DNA of 64,000 bases from Kordiimonadaceae bacterium (GCA_024236295.1 JACKKT010000012.1:17619-81618), one strand, 5' to 3'; shown: positions 8,037-16,783, counted from the stretch's first letter. Numbers and translations are program-made. Notes: generated by a model from the letters alone, not told the origin.

Positions 8037-9264
8037 GTTCGATGCTATAATGCATGACATCAATTGTTCTCCGTTCGAACGCGGTGATACAATAATCCAG
8101 GTAATAGAGCCATAACCGGTAAAAGCGCTGATCAAATCCCTGTTTTTCAATCTCCGGCCAGTTATGCAAAAAATTATCTTTCCAGTGGCGTAAGGTAAGT
8201 GCGTAATCCTGACCAAATGAAAATTCATCAACAATTTTCAATCCGGCTTTTTCAGCATGCTTGGCAAAAACCTGATTGCTGGGGAGCATCCCGCCGGGGA
8301 AGATATATTTCTGGATGAAATCCACACCATTGCGGTATTTTAAAAAGCGATCATGGTCTATGGTAATAACCTGTATGACCGCTTTACCATTCGGTTTAAG
8401 CCGGTTTCTGATGGTTTCAAAATAACTGTGCCAGTGCTTTTCACCGACGGCTTCAAACATTTCGATTGAAACTATTTTATCAAATTTTCCGGCGGTATCG
8501 CGATAATCTTCAAACGAGAAAAGATCTTTATGCAAAGAAATTTTTGCAAGTCGATTGTTCGCATAATCCAGTTGCTCCTTTGAAATTGTGATGCCACGGT
8601 ATTTAATATCATGATTTGAGATGGCCTGTTCGGCAAAACCGCCCCAACCGCAACCGATTTCAAGCACACTATCCCCGGATGATAATTCAAGCTGATCTAT
8701 AATCCGGTCATATTTTGCGATCTGCGAAGCTTTAAGATCAGAAGTATCATTAAAAATACCAGCCGAATATGTCATGGTTTGATCCAGCCATTTATCATAA
8801 AAGTCATTGCCAAGATCATAATGAAAGGAAATATTCTTGCGTGACCCTTCACGGTTATTGTCATTCAGAACCAGATGTAAAAAACGGTTTATCAATTCTG
8901 AAAGAAAACTGTTCTGCTTAATTGGGAAATATTTTTCATTATCAAGAAACCAGTTGCAAAGGGCATAAAGATTACTGATCTGTATTTCCCCGTTTATATA
9001 GGCATCAACAAAGGCAAGTTGCCCGGAAAGCATATACTGAACCAGACTTTTCCAGCTTTTAAAGTCTATTGATACGTTATGGCCCGGATGTTTTCCCATA
9101 TGGCTTATGGTTTGCTGGTTGGGGAGTGTGACTTCAATTCGTCCATATTGGGCCATTTTAATGCGGGAATGAACTATTTTTGTAAAAAATCCCACAGGTG
9201 CATGTTGCGACTGAAAATGTAAATGTTCATCTCGTTTGTTTTTTAGAATTTCAGTATTTTTCAT
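8023..9264 (-). CDS. cfa: cyclopropane-fatty-acyl-phospholipid synthase
   Basis: 413 residues, close to the normal length. The SAM-binding motif VLEIGCGWGGFAEQA lies at about residues 199-213, preceded by the family signature FHYDLGNDFYDKWLDQTMTY and followed by the GEKHW/IQVITID region of the active site. The enzyme adds a methylene bridge across the double bond of unsaturated acyl chains in membrane phospholipids, which protects them against singlet oxygen and acid. cfaS is a known member of the RpoE-ChrR regulon in Rhodobacter, which fits the position here. The start overlaps the DUF1365 stop by four bases (ATGA at 9264-9261). Confidence 0.93.
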   Translation of the reverse strand: MKNTEILKNKRDEHLHFQSQHAPVGFFTKIVHSRIKMAQYGRIEVTLPNQQTISHMGKHPGHNVSIDFKSWKSLVQYMLSGQLAFVDAYINGEIQISNLYALCNWFLDNEKYFPIKQNSFLSELINRFLHLVLNDNNREGSRKNISFHYDLGNDFYDKWLDQTMTYSAGIFNDTSDLKASQIAKYDRIIDQLELSSGDSVLEIGCGWGGFAEQAISNHDIKYRGITISKEQLDYANNRLAKISLHKDLFSFEDYRDTAGKFDKIVSIEMFEAVGEKHWHSYFETIRNRLKPNGKAVIQVITIDHDRFLKYRNGVDFIQKYIFPGGMLPSNQVFAKHAEKAGLKIVDEFSFGQDYALTLRHWKDNFLHNWPEIEKQGFDQRFYRLWLYYLDYCITAFERRTIDVMHYSIEHEHA

Positions 9265-10085
9265 TTGGCAGCCCTTTTTGATTTATTTTTTTGCTTTTCG
9301 GCGATCAATAATGCTTCGGATGACTGATAGCCGTGATGCCCCAGGTGCTGATAAACTTTTATGCCCTTAAGCTTAAGTTTAAGAGCTTCATACAGTATTC
9401 CCCCCATTACTTTCAGCGTCATAAAAGGCATTTTAAAGCTCAGCATTAAAAGGGCTTTATCGGTGATTTTTTGCCGTCTGCCGGAAAAGCATGCTGTCAG
9501 TCTGGTAATTTCTGCCTGCTTATAATTAATTGTTACTGAGGCTTTTTCGTCCGGTGGGATTATTGAAAATTCATAATGGCCCTGCTGATCAAAGAACGGA
9601 CTGACATGAAAAGATTTTTTTGCGAAATGTGTTTCTTTGAATGTCCCTTTTTCGGATACGGCATAAATGTAATTATGTCGCTCGGCAAAAGTGTTTCGTA
9701 CCTCGTAAATAATGGCAATATTGCGGTCATTTTCACCGTAACAGTAAAAAACACTGAGCGGATTAAACACAAACCCCAATATGCGTGGATAGGTAAGGGT
9801 TTTTATTGATTTCACCTTTGAAGCATCAATGCCGTTTTCGCTTAAAAGGGATAATAGTCTTTCTTTTAAACTCGCTGATTTTGATGTTTCCGGATCACCA
9901 TAATCCGCTTCATGAAAACTCACGAGATTAAATTTATTTAATGAAAAAAAACGATTATTATCCGCAATAGACGCCAGATGATCAAGATCGGCAAAAAGGG
10001 TGAAGACATTATAACGAAGCTCGTGTGTTTTCGGCGCAAAACGTTTATGGAATACGGTTCCTATATATAGGCAGTCTTTAATCAT
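9261..10085 (-). CDS. DUF1365 protein of the cfa operon
   Basis: 274 residues. It opens with CLYIGTVFHKRFAPKTHELRY and contains YPRILGFVFNPLSVFYCY and EVRNTFAERHNYIY, the hallmark blocks of DUF1365. The family almost always lies between an FAD-dependent amine-oxidase-like protein and a cyclopropane-fatty-acid synthase, exactly as here, and probably acts with them in modification of membrane acyl chains (for example furan fatty acid formation from methylated chains in related bacteria), but its reaction is not established to my knowledge. It shares one base with the oxidoreductase stop and four with the cfa start, so the three proteins are translationally coupled. Confidence 0.9.
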   Translation of the reverse strand: MIKDCLYIGTVFHKRFAPKTHELRYNVFTLFADLDHLASIADNNRFFSLNKFNLVSFHEADYGDPETSKSASLKERLLSLLSENGIDASKVKSIKTLTYPRILGFVFNPLSVFYCYGENDRNIAIIYEVRNTFAERHNYIYAVSEKGTFKETHFAKKSFHVSPFFDQQGHYEFSIIPPDEKASVTINYKQAEITRLTACFSGRRQKITDKALLMLSFKMPFMTLKVMGGILYEALKLKLKGIKVYQHLGHHGYQSSEALLIAEKQKNKSKRAAK

Positions 10086-11452
10086 CAGGCGGCCTTTTCT
10101 TTTTTGTTTTTGGGTGCGGGTGCGGCATCATTTTTTCCTTGCAGCGCGATGATCCGCCCGTTCATCTGGGGAGCTGCCCAGGGGCGTATTACATCACCCA
10201 GTTGTTCCGCGGCAAAAAGGCCACTTTGCAAGCCATCCTCGTGAAAACCATAGCCGAAATGAGCACCGGCATACCAAATGTTGCGGTGCCCCATAATGTT
10301 TATTAGGTCTTTTTGAGCCCTTAAGGTCGATAAGTCAAAAATCGGATGATCATATTCTTTCCGATAATGAACAAGCTCTGGATCAGGGTCAAATTGCGGA
10401 TTTAATGTCACAAAAAGGGGCGTTTGTGTTTTTAATGGCTGCAATTTATTCATCCAGTAGGTTACAGACAGCTGATTATCGCTATTGCTGTTTTCCTGAA
10501 TATAATTCCAGCTTGACCAGACTTTTTTTCGTTTGGGCATAAAGCGGGTGTCGCTATGAAGCACGGCCTGGTTTTTTGCATATTTAAAAGACCCAAGGAT
10601 CGATTTTTCAAGCGGATCGGCATCTTTTAAAAGTTTAAGGGCCGTATTGGCATGTGTTGCGATAATGATACGGTCATATTTCTCACTGTCCGATCCTGCG
10701 GGTGTGACCCAAACACCATCAATGAAGCGTCTGACGCCTTCTATCGGAGTTTTTTTAAAAAACCTTGCATCAGTTTGCCCGATTAAAGCTTTTATATACT
10801 CCTGACTACCGCCAGCAATCGTGGACCACTGCGGCCGGTCTTTAATTTGAAGCAATCCATGATTTTTACAAAATCTTAAAAAGCTGGTGAGGGGGAAGTC
10901 ACCAACTTTACTGGATGGCGTAGACCAGACCGCAGCGGCCATCGGTAAAATATGATCGCTTAAAAATGAGCTCTCATATTTGTTCTGTTCCAGATATTCA
11001 CGAAGCGTAATATTTTCAGCTTCAGCGGGGCAAAGTTTAAAACTTTCGTCATAAAACCGTAAAATCGAACTGACCATTTTCCAGAAGCGGGGGCGAAGAA
11101 AATTTCTTTTTTGGGCAAATAGTGTGGATAATCTTTGACTACCGGCATATTCAAAATTGCCATCATCAATGCTTACCCCAAATGACATTTCTGTGGGATA
11201 AGGATTGATGTTGAGTAATTTAAGCAGTTCCAGAAAATTTGGATAATTTCTGTCATTGCAGACAATAAAACCGGTATCCACCGGAACTATACCATCGGCG
11301 GTAATTGCCGAGACCGTATTGGCATGGCCGCCAAAATGATCATCAGCTTCATAAACCGTTACATCATGCGTTTTTGAAAGCAGCCAGGCAGCACCAAGGC
11401 CTGCGATGCCCGAGCCGATTATGGCGATTTTTAATCTGTTTTCGTTGCGCAT
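10085..11452 (-). CDS. FAD-dependent amine-oxidase-like oxidoreductase of the cfa operon
   Basis: 455 residues. The N-terminal dinucleotide fold IAIIGSGIAGLGAAWLLSK (residues 9-27) followed by VTVYEADDHFGGHANT binds FAD. The C-terminus has the second FAD contact IWYAGAHFGYGFHEDGLQSG. The protein belongs to the NAD(P)-binding amine-oxidase-like family that partners DUF1365 and cfa in alphaproteobacteria, likely as a desaturase or oxidase of membrane acyl groups. The substrate is inferred from context only. A basic, Pro/Ala/Lys-rich tail closes the protein. ATG 11452 has AGGAAAG upstream. A possible ECF promoter of its own lies at 11480-11509. Confidence 0.88.
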   Translation of the reverse strand: MRNENRLKIAIIGSGIAGLGAAWLLSKTHDVTVYEADDHFGGHANTVSAITADGIVPVDTGFIVCNDRNYPNFLELLKLLNINPYPTEMSFGVSIDDGNFEYAGSQRLSTLFAQKRNFLRPRFWKMVSSILRFYDESFKLCPAEAENITLREYLEQNKYESSFLSDHILPMAAAVWSTPSSKVGDFPLTSFLRFCKNHGLLQIKDRPQWSTIAGGSQEYIKALIGQTDARFFKKTPIEGVRRFIDGVWVTPAGSDSEKYDRIIIATHANTALKLLKDADPLEKSILGSFKYAKNQAVLHSDTRFMPKRKKVWSSWNYIQENSNSDNQLSVTYWMNKLQPLKTQTPLFVTLNPQFDPDPELVHYRKEYDHPIFDLSTLRAQKDLINIMGHRNIWYAGAHFGYGFHEDGLQSGLFAAEQLGDVIRPWAAPQMNGRIIALQGKNDAAPAPKNKKEKAA

Positions 11453-11479
11453 AATTGCTTTCCTTATTTGGTCATAATC

Positions 11480-11509
11480 TTATTACGAATTAAGATCCAA
11501 ATTGGATTT
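11480..11509 (-). promoter_or_regulatory. possible second ECF promoter within the stress operon
   Basis: Minus strand: AAATCC (11509-11504), 16 bases, CGTAATAA (11487-11480), 28 bases before the oxidoreductase start. Same spacing and -10 box as the promoter at 6637 but a weaker -35 (AAATCC against TGATCC). Confidence 0.3.
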
Positions 11510-11525
11510 ACGAATAGCTCATTTT

Positions 11526-11963
11526 TCAGAAAATTATTTCCCAGTCTTCAATCTCACCATCAATTTCATGAAATTGCGGGGCAAGGGCAGGGTTCAGTCT
11601 GTCTTTATATTCTTCATAAAGCTTGGGGTCGCGTACGATAAGTTTATTTAATAAATGCTGCCATTCATATTTGACCTGACCGCTGGTGACGGTCATAGGG
11701 GGGAGGGAATTATCCTGTGGCATCAGAATTTTGTTGCGGTCAAAATTATAGCCGCGACGGTCAGCTTCGTCGCAGACTGAATGAAGATAACTGCTGATAT
11801 AGGAAATCGGGGCGGTTGCCGCTTTAAAACGGTTAAGCTGGGGATGGTTTTTATAACCCTTTGTCTTTCCGTCCAGTACTTTCTGGGCCAGAAGTGTTTC
11901 CCGCCAAAGCGCGACCAGCCCCTTGCTGTCCAGGTATTTTGGGTGCAATGACCAGATTCTCAT
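11526..11963 (-). CDS. pyrimidine dimer DNA glycosylase (T4 endonuclease V-like)
   Basis: 145 residues, the size of the Pyr_excise family typified by phage T4 DenV. MRIWSLHPKYLDSKGLVALW is the family N-terminus (catalytic alpha-amino group at residue 2 by analogy, helix with LVALWRE), followed by YKNHPQLNRFK and the helix SYISSYLHSVCDEADRRGY. The enzyme cuts the glycosidic bond at UV-induced pyrimidine dimers and nicks the strand. It overlaps the lipocalin gene by four bases (11960-11963), so it is co-expressed with it. In Rhodobacter the matching regulon carries a photolyase, here a glycosylase occupies the light-damage role. No photolyase is present in the window. Confidence 0.82.
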   Translation of the reverse strand: MRIWSLHPKYLDSKGLVALWRETLLAQKVLDGKTKGYKNHPQLNRFKAATAPISYISSYLHSVCDEADRRGYNFDRNKILMPQDNSLPPMTVTSGQVKYEWQHLLNKLIVRDPKLYEEYKDRLNPALAPQFHEIDGEIEDWEIIF

Positions 11964-12505
11964 TCGCTTTCTCCGTCAAAAAGTAATTTATGGGTTGGGA
12001 AGCCCTCGCGCTCTGCCCTAGCAATAAGGTCATTCAATGTGGTTTCGGGTAATTTTTTCTCACGGCTTAATATCCATAAATATTTGCGGCTTTCTTCCCC
12101 AATCATGGCATATTGATATTTGTCATCCAGAGCAATGATCCAGTAATCACCTGCAAGAAATGATAATTTTAATGATTTTAGGAAAAACTGCACTTTCAGT
12201 TTTGCATTAGTGTCACTATCGATGATCCAGGCACGGCCGGTTGCTTTCTTTATCTTGCCGTTTTTGGAACTCATTCTGCACTCATTAAGCACATCTATAT
12301 CACCATCTTCCCGAAGGGAATATGTCGCTTTGCTGTCAACGCATCCTTTCTGGAACCAGTGATCAATGCGCGCTATTTCGTGCCATTCACCGACATAATT
12401 CTGCAAATCAACATTTGGTACTGTTTCCAGTTTGGAAAATTTGGACTGTCCTGAAGCGCAGGCGGATAATCCCAGAACACCTAAAATAAGGTATATAATT
12501 CTCAC
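11960..12505 (-). CDS. blc: outer-membrane lipocalin, Blc family
   Basis: 181 residues. A signal ending in the lipobox LSAC (residues 14-17) makes it a lipoprotein. The lipocalin GxW motif appears as YVGEWHEIARIDHWFQKGC, followed by ATYSLREDGDIDVLNEC and the strand YQYAMIGEESRKYLWILSR. Bacterial lipocalins of this type bind lysophospholipids or fatty acids and help in membrane maintenance, which agrees with the lipid-modifying enzymes downstream. First gene of the reverse operon that runs to 7506. Confidence 0.9.
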   Translation of the reverse strand: MRIIYLILGVLGLSACASGQSKFSKLETVPNVDLQNYVGEWHEIARIDHWFQKGCVDSKATYSLREDGDIDVLNECRMSSKNGKIKKATGRAWIIDSDTNAKLKVQFFLKSLKLSFLAGDYWIIALDDKYQYAMIGEESRKYLWILSREKKLPETTLNDLIARAEREGFPTHKLLFDGESE

Positions 12506-12536
12506 TTAATTAACTCTCTAAAATTCTTATATGATC

Positions 12537-12565
12537 GTTATACGGGAAATAGAAAGAATGGATTA
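12537..12565 (-). promoter_or_regulatory. possible ECF promoter of the lipocalin operon
   Basis: Minus strand: TAATCC (12565-12560), 15 bases, CGTATAAC (12544-12537), 32 bases before the lipocalin ATG. The -10 box equals that proposed for the sigma gene; the -35 differs in one base from TGATCC and the spacing is one or two bases short, so the call is tentative. Confidence 0.35.
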
Positions 12566-12740
12566 AAAATTGAAATATAATTCACTGAAATTTTGCCATT
12601 TTGGATTAGTAATTATGATGAATAATTCAATAATATCAATGTATTATAAAATATTTACCTAAACTTCATTTATTTTTTATATTAATACTTTTAAACATGA
12701 TATTTAATGTATAAAATAAACTTGGGAAAGGATTGGGGTG

Positions 12741-13907
12741 ATGGTTCTGGATTATAGTCGTAAATTAAATAGTGACTTAGCAAAAATTAAAGTAATATCA
12801 GAGAACCAGATACGTACCCGAGCTGTCGAAATTGATAATGATCTGAAATGGCCTGCCGAAAATATTAAGGATCTTCTAAATGCCGGTTTTGGGGGACTTT
12901 GTGTTCCATCCGAATTTGGCGGTTTAGGGTATGGTCTTTTGGCGCTTGCAAAAATTTGTGAAACAGTAGGTATGGAATGTGCCTCGACTTCAATATGTTT
13001 TGGAATGCATTGCGTTGGAGCGGCTGTTTTATCAGCACAGGCCACAGAGGAACAGGCAAAAAAATATTTAAAACCCATCTGCAACGGAACACATTTAACA
13101 ACGCTGGCACTAAGTGAGCCGGGGACAGGGGCCCATTTTTATTATCCGCAGTGCAGTCTTTATTCGGATCATGATGAATTCATACTTAATGGCACCAAAG
13201 GATTTATTACCAATGGAGGACATGCGGATTCATATGTTGTTTCGGCAATGCAAACCGGGGAAGGTATCCTGCCAAGTTTTTCATGTATAGTGGTAGACAG
13301 GGATAGTAATGGCATTACGTGGAAAGAAAGCTGGAAAGGTTTTGGCATGCGCGGTAACGATTCCCTCACGGCTGAATTTAAAAATGTACGGTTATGTAAA
13401 GAAAATCTGCTTGGTTCAGAAGGGGACCAGACCTGGTATGTTTTTAATGTGGTGGCCCCCTATTTTTTAATGGCAATGTCCGGCGTTTATCTTGGTGTTG
13501 CCAGAACAGCACTTAACCTGGCGCAGGCACATCTGAAAAATCGTAAATATGGTCATAACGGGCGTTCACTTGCTGAAGAAAGCATTATTCAGCACAGGCT
13601 GGCATCGCTTTGGGGGAAATGTGAGGCAACAGGACAATTAATTTATTATGCAGCAAACCGATTTGATGAAGGTGATGAAGCGGCAACACTGGAAATTATG
13701 CTGGCTAAAGCAGAAATAGCAGAAATTGCTACAAATATCGTTAATGAGGCAATGACATTAATGGGCGGTATTGCCTATCGTGACGGCGCACAAATTCAGC
13801 GGTGCCTGAGAGATGTAAGGGCAGCCCATGTTATGGCACCGACAACAGATTTGTTAAGGCAATGGGCCGGGCGAATTTTGCTGGATCAACCTATCTTGGG
13901 GGATTAG
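12741..13907 (+). CDS. acyl-CoA dehydrogenase family flavoprotein
   Basis: 388 residues. The mid-domain motif LALSEPGTGAHF (about 126-137) and FITNGGHADSYVV contact FAD, and the C-terminal segment EAMTLMGGIAYRDGAQIQRCLRDVRAAH is the classic acyl-CoA dehydrogenase signature around the FAD-binding Arg. It should oxidise an acyl-CoA at C2-C3 in the cytoplasm and pass electrons to ETF; no ETF or other beta-oxidation gene is adjacent. A related flavin monooxygenase activity is possible. The ATG at 12741 has AAAGGA eight bases upstream, a GTG three bases earlier is less likely. Three bases separate it from the downstream histidine kinase, suggesting one transcript. Confidence 0.85.
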   Translation: MVLDYSRKLNSDLAKIKVISENQIRTRAVEIDNDLKWPAENIKDLLNAGFGGLCVPSEFGGLGYGLLALAKICETVGMECASTSICFGMHCVGAAVLSAQATEEQAKKYLKPICNGTHLTTLALSEPGTGAHFYYPQCSLYSDHDEFILNGTKGFITNGGHADSYVVSAMQTGEGILPSFSCIVVDRDSNGITWKESWKGFGMRGNDSLTAEFKNVRLCKENLLGSEGDQTWYVFNVVAPYFLMAMSGVYLGVARTALNLAQAHLKNRKYGHNGRSLAEESIIQHRLASLWGKCEATGQLIYYAANRFDEGDEAATLEIMLAKAEIAEIATNIVNEAMTLMGGIAYRDGAQIQRCLRDVRAAHVMAPTTDLLRQWAGRILLDQPILGD

Positions 13908-13910
13908 GAT

Positions 13911-15437
13911 TTGACGTATCAATTACTCAATTATTTTGAAGATGGTGAGTTTGGCGACTGGTTTAAATCGTTAGTGGATGACTATGTTTATTTTACGCCA
14001 CTGGATATAAAAGAAATTAACGATGCCCAATATAAAAATACTCTTCTGTCGGCTGATGCACTCGTTATAGAATCCAACACAATAAATGTTAATTCATTGA
14101 AATTTTTATTGGAATCCGTTGGTGTTCAAAGACCAATTTTTTTAATTGACAACAAAAGTAATACCAGAAAAAACACGGGTCCTAAAAATAAAACGATAAA
14201 TAAAATTCATAATAATATCTATAGGATAAAAAGCGAAGAGCCGGATGAAATTGTTCATGAATTCAATAAATATGTAAATATTTCGCAGCTGAACAGAAAA
14301 GTAAATATAACACTGGCGGAGCAGGTCAAGAGTATAAACAGACCTGACCTTTCACCGCCAAATAATGGCCATTTTGTGGATCAGTTACTGGAACATGTGC
14401 CGATTGGAATCCTTATTCTTAGCAAATCGGATAAAATTAGATTTGCCAATAAATATGCCGCAGAAATTTTTGAAACCGGCCCACTTACACTTATCGGAAA
14501 GCATATCGGTGAAATGCTCAAGACTTTTGGGGGCGATTTTTCATTTTATGAAAATTCCACGCCTTATGAGGCGCCTGCTGATTTTGAATTAAAGCTGCCC
14601 AGCGGCAAGACACACTATATTTCAATGAGAATGGCAATTTTTTATGAGGATAGTGGTACGGAACGTCATATGGTTATCCTTGAAGATAACACTAGTAAAA
14701 TTCTGGCAAAAATAATAGCGGAAAATGCTTCTGCAGCGAAGGTGGATTTTTTAAGATCAATGAGCCATGAATTACGTACTACACTCAATGCCATTATCGG
14801 ATTTTCCGAGCTTCTATTACTGCCTTCGGTGGCTAAATCCAATGATCAGGTAAAAGAATATCTGGACTATATTTTGAAATCAGGAAAACATCTTTTAAAT
14901 ATCATTAACGACATTCTTGATCTTTCCAAAATTGAAGCAGGTGGCATTGAGCCGTCCCTCGAACAAGTTGAAATCAATTCATTAATGAAATCGTGCGAAG
15001 CTTTTGTTTATCCGCAATGTAAGGAAAAGGATATTTCCCTGGAATTCATTGAACCAGAAAATTATTTTACGCTTTATACCGATGAGCGGCTACTGCGGCA
15101 GATCATAATAAATCTGCTTACAAACGCAGTAAAATTTACGCTGAATGGCGGGTATATCAAAATACAGATTGAAATGAATAATAATGATGATGTTATAATT
15201 TCAATTACGGACAATGGCATCGGGATTGCTCATTCTGATATTCCCAAAATTCTGGAACCATTTGCCCAGATAAATTCTGATCCGTTTTATTCGCAGGAAG
15301 GTACGGGCCTTGGACTACCACTTTCAAATAAATTAACAAAACTCCTGGGTGGTGAACTAAAAATTGAAAGTGAGGTTTATGAAGGGACCAAGGTTAACCT
15401 TATTTTTCCTAAAGCAAAGTCTGACAAATCTGATTGA
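13911..15437 (+). CDS. cytoplasmic PAS sensor histidine kinase
   Basis: 508 residues, no transmembrane segment. The first ~130 residues look like a degenerate receiver-like alpha/beta domain. A PAS domain follows (about 150-260; DQLLEHVPIGILILSKSDKIRFANKYA). HisKA holds the phospho-acceptor in SMSHELRTTLNAIIGFSE, where the usual RTPLN is RTTLN. HATPase motifs are NLLTNAVKFT (N), DNGIGIAHSDIPKILEPF (G1/F) and GTGLGLPLS (G2). The start is a TTG at 13911 just after the acyl-CoA dehydrogenase stop, with AGGA close by. No response regulator is adjacent, so it is an orphan kinase whose coupling to the dehydrogenase hints at a fatty-acid or redox signal (inference). Confidence 0.88.
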   Translation: MTYQLLNYFEDGEFGDWFKSLVDDYVYFTPLDIKEINDAQYKNTLLSADALVIESNTINVNSLKFLLESVGVQRPIFLIDNKSNTRKNTGPKNKTINKIHNNIYRIKSEEPDEIVHEFNKYVNISQLNRKVNITLAEQVKSINRPDLSPPNNGHFVDQLLEHVPIGILILSKSDKIRFANKYAAEIFETGPLTLIGKHIGEMLKTFGGDFSFYENSTPYEAPADFELKLPSGKTHYISMRMAIFYEDSGTERHMVILEDNTSKILAKIIAENASAAKVDFLRSMSHELRTTLNAIIGFSELLLLPSVAKSNDQVKEYLDYILKSGKHLLNIINDILDLSKIEAGGIEPSLEQVEINSLMKSCEAFVYPQCKEKDISLEFIEPENYFTLYTDERLLRQIIINLLTNAVKFTLNGGYIKIQIEMNNNDDVIISITDNGIGIAHSDIPKILEPFAQINSDPFYSQEGTGLGLPLSNKLTKLLGGELKIESEVYEGTKVNLIFPKAKSDKSD

Positions 15438-15524
15438 AATTACAAATCAAGTCAGTTGTGACATAATTACTTGTCAGGATGATTCATTGAAAGTTTGATA
15501 TCCTGGCTTGCTATAGCTAAATAT

Positions 15525-15992
15525 TTAATTATACCCTTCGGGGAAACGATCCGGCACAAGATTAAGCAATATATTATGTTCAAGAAGGGCCTTTGCACCG
15601 GCAAGCAAAAGGCTAAACCCTTCCGTTGAATCGAGGGTCTGTCTGATAATTTCATCGCCCGTTCCTTTAAAACCGGAATTTTTAATTATCACAAAAGTGG
15701 TATCATCAAGCTGTGGTTTAAAAATCCATTCAATCAGGGTGGCTTCCCTATAATGCCCCCATTCGACCAGGATCCGTTTGTTCACTTCAATTTCCTGAAC
15801 CCGGACATCGACTGAAAAATTATACATATCCCATGTCCATTTAAGGTTTTTGCCGGGTTCCAGTTTACCGTTACTTTTGGTGAACCAGAATTTTGTGGTA
15901 ATAGCCGGATCAATAAATGCTTTAAACACTTCTTCCACGGGTCGTCTGATCAGCATAGCCGTTTCGACATCGGGCATATTTTCAATCAGCAT
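15525..15992 (-). CDS. SRPBCC (AHSA1-like) domain protein
   Basis: 155 residues of a single START/AHSA1-type domain: AMLIRRPVEEVFKAFIDPAITTKFWF at the front, FVIIKNSGFKGTGDE and a long C-terminal helix (STEGFSLLLAGAKALLEHN). These helix-grip proteins bind hydrophobic ligands; bacterial members next to ArsR regulators are common but their roles are largely unknown. Two bases separate it from the ArsR stop, so it is the last gene of the three-gene unit 16782-15525. Confidence 0.82.
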   Translation of the reverse strand: MLIENMPDVETAMLIRRPVEEVFKAFIDPAITTKFWFTKSNGKLEPGKNLKWTWDMYNFSVDVRVQEIEVNKRILVEWGHYREATLIEWIFKPQLDDTTFVIIKNSGFKGTGDEIIRQTLDSTEGFSLLLAGAKALLEHNILLNLVPDRFPEGYN

Positions 15993-15994
15993 TT

Positions 15995-16333
15995 TTATTC
16001 CTCAACTTGCAATTTAAGGCGGCTAAGGGCGTCATCCCACTGTTTGCCAATTTTTTCCAGATATTCCCGGGCTGTTTCAATTGCTTCGGCTTTCATGGAG
16101 AAGCGGTTTTCCCGGCCCAGGCGCTCTGACCTGACAATGCCGACATCTTCAAGCACATGAAGATGTTTTGTAATTGCCTGGCGGGTCAGTTTGAAATCTG
16201 ATGACAGCCTGTTGATGGATTTTGGCCGGCCATCACCTAGTATTTCAACCAGCATCAGCCGGGTCGGGTCACCCAATGCGGCAAAAATCTGCGCAGACTT
16301 TTGAGTATCGCGCCCTGTTACAGTATTCAGCAT
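15995..16333 (-). CDS. ArsR-family winged-helix repressor
   Basis: 112 residues, one winged helix-turn-helix: IFAALGDPTRLMLVEILGDG, then SINRLSSDFKLTRQAITKHLHVLEDVGIV and a wing SERLGRENRF. There are no cysteine metal-binding clusters, so it belongs to the non-metal SRPBCC-linked type rather than to arsenic sensing. Its start overlaps the end of the upstream SRPBCC gene by seven bases, so it is translated with its likely targets. The palindromic sites at 16784-16847 are its probable operators. Confidence 0.88.
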   Translation of the reverse strand: MLNTVTGRDTQKSAQIFAALGDPTRLMLVEILGDGRPKSINRLSSDFKLTRQAITKHLHVLEDVGIVRSERLGRENRFSMKAEAIETAREYLEKIGKQWDDALSRLKLQVEE

Positions 16334-16782
16334 TGGGCCTGCTCAACATGGATCTGGATATTGGTCATTTGTGCTTCCCAACCGCCTTCGTTCATTCGAA
16401 TGGCGTCAGAATAGCGGCCTTTCGGCAGCGTCTCAAAGCCGGATTCTGTCACTGACAGGTAAGTGCCTCCATCCACTTCCTTTAAATTAAATTCGACCAG
16501 TGTTGGCACCTCGTCTGAATAATCATGTTCGGGGTCAACGGCATAAGGATGCCAGGTGAATGAGAATTTATGCTTTGGTTCAATATCCTTAACGACTACC
16601 TCCCAGTTTAAATGCTCATACCCGGGGTAGGTCAGTTTGCCCGTTGCCTTTTTTCCCGCCTTGAACGGGCCATCAAGTTTCACACGGAACCAGGTTCCGA
16701 ATTCTTCATGATCCGTCAACGCTTGCCAGACTTTTTCAAGGGGGGCTTTCAGGGTAATATTTTTTTCAATGCTGTTTTTCAT
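16327..16782 (-). CDS. SRPBCC (AHSA1-like) domain protein
   Basis: 151 residues of one AHSA1-type domain: NITLKAPLEKVWQALTDHEEFGTWFRV at the N-terminus, GYEHLNWEVVVKDIEPKHKFSF, and the closing helix GGWEAQMTNIQIHVEQ. The frame is open to a TTG at 16833, but that extension would run through the palindromic operator. The ATG at 16782 has AAGGAG seven bases upstream and is the real start. First gene of the ArsR-controlled unit. Confidence 0.82.
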   Translation of the reverse strand: MKNSIEKNITLKAPLEKVWQALTDHEEFGTWFRVKLDGPFKAGKKATGKLTYPGYEHLNWEVVVKDIEPKHKFSFTWHPYAVDPEHDYSDEVPTLVEFNLKEVDGGTYLSVTESGFETLPKGRYSDAIRMNEGGWEAQMTNIQIHVEQAQC

Positions 16783-16783
16783 A

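Noticed and set aside
8037..8234. N-terminal extension of the DUF3833-like lipoprotein inside cfa
   Set aside because: It would bury the lipoprotein signal; the extra residues are a shadow of the cfa frame.
15467..15655. Small reverse frame downstream of the histidine kinase
   Set aside because: Overlaps the SRPBCC gene in another frame, no start signals, composition is that of a shadow.
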